Below, piece by piece: positions 14,437 through 17,715 of a DNA stretch of 17,715 bases (its first letter is position 1; every line of letters begins with the position of its first letter). Origin of the DNA: an uncultured Actinomycetes bacterium (GTDB taxonomy: Bacteria > Actinomycetota > Actinomycetes > S36-B12). The stretch is taken from assembly GCA_937902285.1 (NCBI GenBank), contig CALGTB010000168.1:1-17715 (forward strand), read 5' to 3'. Under the pieces are notes generated by a model that saw nothing but the letters and a program-made list of their open reading frames with translations, had not been told where the DNA came from and searched no databases. The translations under genes and the position numbers were made by a program.

Positions 14437-15735
14437 TCAGCTCCTCAGGGTGAACAGCGGGACGAGGGTCTGGCACTCGAGTCGGGCGGCGACATCGCCT
14501 CGCTCGAGGCCATCGACGATGACGTCGAGGGTCTCGGCATAGGCCGCGGCCACCAGTGCGATGTCGTCCGCGGTGAAGGCGGTCGTCACGTCGTGCGTGC
14601 CCAGCACGAGCACCCCCCGCCGCAGCATCTCCTGCAGGAACAGGGTCTTCACCTCGTTGAGGGTGCGCGCGTCGGCAACGGACCACTTGAGGAAGAACCA
14701 CGAAGGGTGGCCGGTGAACTCGAGGAGGCTCTTCGAGGCCTCGGACCGCGCCGCATCGACGGCCTCCACGAGCTCGGCGCCGATACGGGCGAGCGCCGCT
14801 GTGGGTTCGCCCGTGGCCATCCGTCCGAGCACCACGTCGGCCGCGGCCAGCGAGAGCGTCTCGCCGCCGAAGGTGCCGGAGAAGAAGATGTCCTGCATCA
14901 GCATCATGAGGTCGCGGCGGCCGACGACGGCCGACAGCGGGAAGCCGTTGGCTAGCCCCTTGCCGAACGCGGCGAGATCCGGCGTCACGCCGAAGTACTC
15001 CTGGGCTCCGCCGGCGGCGAAGCGGAAGCCGGTGAGCATCTCGTCGAACACCAGCACGATGCCGTGCCTCTGGGTGACCTCGCGGACGCCCTCGAGGAAG
15101 CCGGGCTCGGGCCACGTCGAGGTCATCGGCTCCATGATCAGGGCGGCGATGCCGTCGGGGTGCGCCGCGATCACTCGCTCGACCGCGGCGAGGTCGTTGT
15201 ACGGCACGGCATGGGTGAGTGCCTGCGTCGCGGCGGGCACCCCCAGGTTGCGGGTCGTGCTGCCGATGAACCAGTCCTGCCAGCCGTGGTAGCCGCACGC
15301 GATCACGTGGTCGCGTCCGGTGGCCGCCCGTGCCAGCCGGATCGCGGCCGACGTCGCGTCGGTGCCGTTCTTGGCGAAGCGCACCATCTCAGCGCAGGGG
15401 ATGAGGTCGACGACCTGCGCCGCCACCTGCTCCTCGAGCGGGTGCGACAGCGAGAGCGTGACACCGGAGTCCAGCTGCCGGACGACCGCCTGGTTGATCT
15501 CCTCGTCGCCGTAGCCGAGCACCACCGCGCCCAGCGAGCTGACGAGATCGACGTACTCGTTGCCATCGACATCCCAGGTCCGGCTGCCCCGGGAGTGCGT
15601 CACGAACAGAGGGGAGGCGCCCACCGGGTACTGGGTGCGCGACTTGCTGAAGGTCTGGGCACCGAGCGGGATCGTGTGCTCCGCTCGCTCGAGCTGCTCG
15701 AGCGAGCGGCGGTAGCGATCTGCGAGGTCAGGCAT
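14437..15735 (-). CDS. Class III aminotransferase, glutamate-1-semialdehyde-aminomutase-like
   Basis: This 432-residue PLP enzyme of fold type I has SRTWDVDGNEYVDL (51-64), FAKNGTDATSAAIRLARAATG (120-140), GYHGWQDWF, the Asp of DEMLTGFRFAAGGAQ (231-245) and the PLP lysine Lys259 in DLAAFGKGLANGFP. It resembles HemL but is unlikely to serve haem synthesis. It lies in a glycan operon between an SpsF-like cytidylyltransferase and an FkbM methyltransferase, and HemL-like proteins are known in surface-sugar clusters. It probably aminates or rearranges a keto-sugar acid; the substrate is unknown. ATG 15735 overlaps the spsF-like stop by 8 nt (ATGCCTGA) and has GGGAG upstream. Its first codons hold a 29-nt perfect inverted repeat. 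Confidence 0.87.
   Translation of the reverse strand: MPDLADRYRRSLEQLERAEHTIPLGAQTFSKSRTQYPVGASPLFVTHSRGSRTWDVDGNEYVDLVSSLGAVVLGYGDEEINQAVVRQLDSGVTLSLSHPLEEQVAAQVVDLIPCAEMVRFAKNGTDATSAAIRLARAATGRDHVIACGYHGWQDWFIGSTTRNLGVPAATQALTHAVPYNDLAAVERVIAAHPDGIAALIMEPMTSTWPEPGFLEGVREVTQRHGIVLVFDEMLTGFRFAAGGAQEYFGVTPDLAAFGKGLANGFPLSAVVGRRDLMMLMQDIFFSGTFGGETLSLAAADVVLGRMATGEPTAALARIGAELVEAVDAARSEASKSLLEFTGHPSWFFLKWSVADARTLNEVKTLFLQEMLRRGVLVLGTHDVTTAFTADDIALVAAAYAETLDVIVDGLERGDVAARLECQTLVPLFTLRS
15681..15709. repeat. 29-nt perfect inverted repeat in the aminotransferase 5' coding region
   Basis: CCGCTCGCTCGAG (15681-15693), a CTG loop (15694-15696) and CTCGAGCGAGCGG (15697-15709) form a 13-bp perfect stem. 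In the mRNA it would lie about 26-54 nt after the start codon, encoding part of RRSLEQLERAE. It is the strongest hairpin noticed in the window. Confidence 0.85.
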
Positions 15736-16486
15736 TCATCGCTCCCGTGTCGAGGCCCACGAGGGCCGCGTTGCGCACCTCGTCGGCGGTGGTGCGGCTC
15801 AGGCCAGGCTCACGTTCGATGAGCGCCAGCACATCCCCCAGGTCGAAGCCAGGGTCGGCCAGGTACAGGGCCTCGTAGACTGACGTCACGAACGCGAGGT
15901 CGTCCGGGGTGTCGACGGTCCAGCGCAGCGACGACAGGTCCACCGGCCCGGCGTGGTTGGCAAGGCGGTACCGCTCTGGACGGCGGTAGACGCCCAGGGT
16001 GACGTGCTCGCGCTCGGCAGCATCGTCAGTGACGCCAGCGACATCGACCAGGACGCTGGCCCGCACGACCTCGGCATCGAGCCCGTCGGGGAACGTGGGT
16101 GTGAGGGTGTTCGAGCAGTAGTCGACGTCGCTGGCGGCAAACTGCTCGATGACGGCATCGATCACCGTCGGGGACGTGAGCGGGCAGTCGGCGGTGAGCC
16201 GCACGACCACGTCGGGCTCGTACTGCTCGATGGCGAGCACGTAGCGGGCCAGCACGTCGTCGAGCGGGCCGCGCACGACCGGGATGCCGAACGTCCCGGC
16301 GAGCTGCGCCAGCGGATCGTCAGCGGAGTCGGTGGAGGTGGCCAGCACGATGCCGTCGATCCGACGGCTCCGCCGGATGCGCTCGACCTGCCGGACGACC
16401 ATGGGCTCGCCCAGCAGCGGCATCATCACCTTGCCCGGGAGCCGTGACGACGACATGCGTGCCTGAAGCACCGCCAGAGTCGTCAC
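15728..16486 (-). CDS. SpsF-like cytidylyltransferase family protein
   Basis: This 252-residue protein belongs to the nucleotidyltransferase family of Bacillus SpsF, related to KdsB and NeuA. The N-terminal QARMSSSRLPGKVMMPLLG (8-26) is the nucleotide-binding signature. RLTADCPLTSP, PDGLDAEVV, EREHVTLGVY and the terminal LRWTVDTPDDLAFV follow in the expected order. It is thought to activate a sugar acid with CTP, but the true substrate of SpsF proteins is not known to me. The window already has a clear PseF, so this is a second cytidylyltransferase. GTG 16486 was chosen because the signature must be near the N-terminus; its Shine-Dalgarno site is weak. It lies 19 nt after the aldo/keto reductase stop and overlaps the aminotransferase start by 8 nt. 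Confidence 0.87.
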   Translation of the reverse strand: MTTLAVLQARMSSSRLPGKVMMPLLGEPMVVRQVERIRRSRRIDGIVLATSTDSADDPLAQLAGTFGIPVVRGPLDDVLARYVLAIEQYEPDVVVRLTADCPLTSPTVIDAVIEQFAASDVDYCSNTLTPTFPDGLDAEVVRASVLVDVAGVTDDAAEREHVTLGVYRRPERYRLANHAGPVDLSSLRWTVDTPDDLAFVTSVYEALYLADPGFDLGDVLALIEREPGLSRTTADEVRNAALVGLDTGAMNA

Positions 16487-16505
16487 GGGACGATTCTCGC
16501 AGCCC

Positions 16506-17384
16506 TCACCGCCTCCAGCGACGCGGGTCCACGAGATCGGCGTCGTCGGACGCGAGGTCAGCCCAGTCTTCGTCGATCGGCTCGGCAGCCCACGCATCGG
16601 CGATCTGCGCGAGCTCGGCGGCGCTCGTGACCCCGACCACGACGGGGCCGGCCCACGGCAGGCCCCGCGTGAACGACAGGCAGGCAGCGAGCGGATCGAC
16701 GCCACGCTCCTCGCAGAAGCGATGGAATGCCCGGACATCAGAGTGGTCGCGCAGCGGGGTCCCGGCAGCCGGGTCGAGAAGGAGGCCCTGCAGGAAGACG
16801 CTGCGCACCTGCACCTCGGCGCCCACGTCGGCGAGGCGCGCGGTCACGGGCGAGTGGCGCAGTCGCTGGTCGACCGGGCTGGCGGGCACCTGCACGGCGC
16901 CCAGCCGATCGAAGACCCGCTCCGCGCGCTCGAGCTCCTCGGCGTCGTAGGCGGACACTCCGACCCGGGCCGCGAGGCCCTGGTGCACGGCCTCGGCCAG
17001 GGCCTCGGCCACGGCCGCCGCCTCGGCATCGGACAGGGCCGACCAGTCGTGCACCAGGCAGGCATGAACCGCCGGGACACCGAGCTCCTCCAAGGTGGCC
17101 TCGAGCTGGGCCAGCGCGGGCAGGTCGGCTGATGGCCCGCCGAAGACCTTCGTGGTGACGCGGAACCGGCCTGCCCATGGCCGCAGCCGGGACAGCGCCC
17201 TGCCGTAGCCGTGCGAGGGGTCGGTGGTGCGATGGGTGTCCGCCATGGTCACGCCCCGGGCGAGCGCCTCCTCGACCACGGCAGCCACGTCGGCATCCGT
17301 CAGGGCCCCGCGCGCGTTGGTGACCCCGTACGCGCTCCCCCACTGCGCGGTCCCGAGCACGAGCCGCGAGCCCGCGTCAGGCAT
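16506..17384 (-). CDS. Aldo/keto reductase family oxidoreductase
   Basis: This 292-residue TIM-barrel protein starts with LVLGTAQWGSAYGVTN (8-23), typical of the aldo/keto reductases that accompany SpsF-type genes. Expected catalytic residues are Asp49 (in MADTH), Lys79 (in VTTKVFG) and His112 (in LVHDW). The catalytic Tyr is displaced: the usual DTAxxYG spacing is broken, and the first following YG is Tyr60, about six residues later. Later barrel elements (ARVGVSAYD, VQVPASPVDQRL, VFLQGLLL, VVVGVTSAAELAQIADAW) are intact. It probably reduces or oxidises a sugar carbonyl with NADP(H). ATG 17384 overlaps the preceding reductase's stop by 8 nt (ATGCCTGA). It precedes the spsF-like gene in the same operon, so likely shares its pathway. 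Confidence 0.85.
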   Translation of the reverse strand: MPDAGSRLVLGTAQWGSAYGVTNARGALTDADVAAVVEEALARGVTMADTHRTTDPSHGYGRALSRLRPWAGRFRVTTKVFGGPSADLPALAQLEATLEELGVPAVHACLVHDWSALSDAEAAAVAEALAEAVHQGLAARVGVSAYDAEELERAERVFDRLGAVQVPASPVDQRLRHSPVTARLADVGAEVQVRSVFLQGLLLDPAAGTPLRDHSDVRAFHRFCEERGVDPLAACLSFTRGLPWAGPVVVGVTSAAELAQIADAWAAEPIDEDWADLASDDADLVDPRRWRR

Positions 17385-17715
17385 CAGGCGCCCCCTGGTA
17401 GCGATACGCGACGACCGCAGCGAGCACGGCGTCGATCTCGGCCAGCACGTCGGCGGGGAGCCCCACCCCGACAGCGCGGGCGTTCTCGGAGACCTGCTCC
17501 GGCCGCGACGCCCCGATGATCGCCGCGCTCACCGTCGGGCGCGACAGCACCCACGCCAGCGACATCTGCGCCAGCGACAGTCCCAGCCGCTCGGCCAGCG
17601 GCAGGAGCCGCTGGACGGCGGCCAGCACGTCGTCGTGCATCCACCGGCTGATGTAGGCCGCACCCTCGGAGTCGGTCGCCCTGGACGACGGCGGCGGCGG
17701 CTGTCCCGGCATGTA
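17377..17715 (-). CDS. Aldo/keto reductase, C-terminal 112 residues only (cut by window edge)
   Basis: Only the last 112 codons and the stop are in the window; the start lies beyond 17715. The visible part has the C-terminal pattern of aldo/keto reductases: LAERLGLSLAQMSLAWVLSRPTVSAAIIGASRPEQVSENA, which covers the last barrel strands and the cofactor 2'-phosphate/adenine-binding segment (GASRPEQVSENA), then a final helix ADVLAEIDAVL. The active site is not visible. It overlaps the next reductase gene by 8 nt and so starts, or continues, the long minus-strand operon. It is a different protein from the next gene, not a frameshifted half, because that gene is a full-length barrel. Substrate unknown. 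Confidence 0.85.
   Translation of the reverse strand, partial: YMPGQPPPPSSRATDSEGAAYISRWMHDDVLAAVQRLLPLAERLGLSLAQMSLAWVLSRPTVSAAIIGASRPEQVSENARAVGVGLPADVLAEIDAVLAAVVAYRYQGAPDA

Noticed and set aside
13190..14542. Plus-strand frame of 450 codons opposite the ABC transporter and methyltransferase genes
   Set aside because: No recognisable domain, and the opposite strand carries clear Walker and FkbM motifs.
14437..15735. HemL, haem biosynthesis
   Set aside because: The gene is embedded in a sugar operon with overlapping neighbours; the resemblance is at family level only.
16985..17040. GC-rich direct repeats of GGCCTCGGCC type
   Set aside because: Explained by an Ala/Glu-rich helix (EAAAVAEALAEAVHQ) in the aldo/keto reductase.
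1..17715. tRNA, rRNA, CRISPR, insertion sequence or phage genes
   Set aside because: Coding sequence fills nearly the whole window and none of their signatures was seen; gaps are 70 nt or less.

Overview
The window is about 17.7 kb of GC-rich, gene-dense DNA with many GTG starts, ATGA/GTGA stop-start overlaps and several genes that appear leaderless. This points to an actinobacterium (Actinomycetota); the genus cannot be read from the sequence. It is a surface-glycan biosynthesis island built around pseudaminic acid (Pse), a nonulosonic acid. All six steps from UDP-GlcNAc to CMP-Pse are recognisable: PseB, PseC, PseH and PseG (the last two fused in one protein), PseI and PseF.

Layout, right to left. 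(1) 17715-9519, minus strand: the C-terminal end of an aldo/keto reductase, a second aldo/keto reductase, an SpsF-like cytidylyltransferase, a class III (glutamate-1-semialdehyde-type) aminotransferase, an FkbM methyltransferase, a complete ABC exporter/flippase, pseB and pseC. All are overlapping or closely spaced. (2) 7345-9581, plus strand: a PIG-L N-deacetylase translationally coupled to a PseG-PseH fusion, converging on pseC with a 63-nt overlap. (3) 7284-4512, minus strand: ATP-grasp ligase, pseI and an inositol-monophosphatase-family enzyme, all overlapping by 4 nt. (4) 3805-4515, plus strand: pseF, which shares a CTAG double stop with the phosphatase gene. (5) 3783-1, minus strand: a large unrecognised, probably GT-B-like glycosyltransferase, then a heptose-type set (GmhA-like isomerase, GmhB-like phosphatase, transaldolase), cut by the window edge.

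Together the genes would make CMP-Pse, probably a modified form. The PIG-L deacetylase and ATP-grasp ligase face each other across one small divergent promoter and could exchange an N-acyl group; this is inference. SpsF, the aminotransferase and the aldo/keto reductase look like a second module for a CMP-activated sugar. The left-hand genes suggest a heptose branch. The FkbM enzyme may O-methylate the glycan, the ABC transporter may move the lipid-linked product, and the 624-residue protein beside pseF is the best candidate transferase.

Both divergent junctions (3783/3805 and 7284/7345) carry overlapping -10-like elements on opposite strands. Both convergent junctions have no intergenic DNA. 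No tRNA, rRNA, CRISPR array, transposon or phage gene was seen, and no gap longer than 70 nt lacks a gene.
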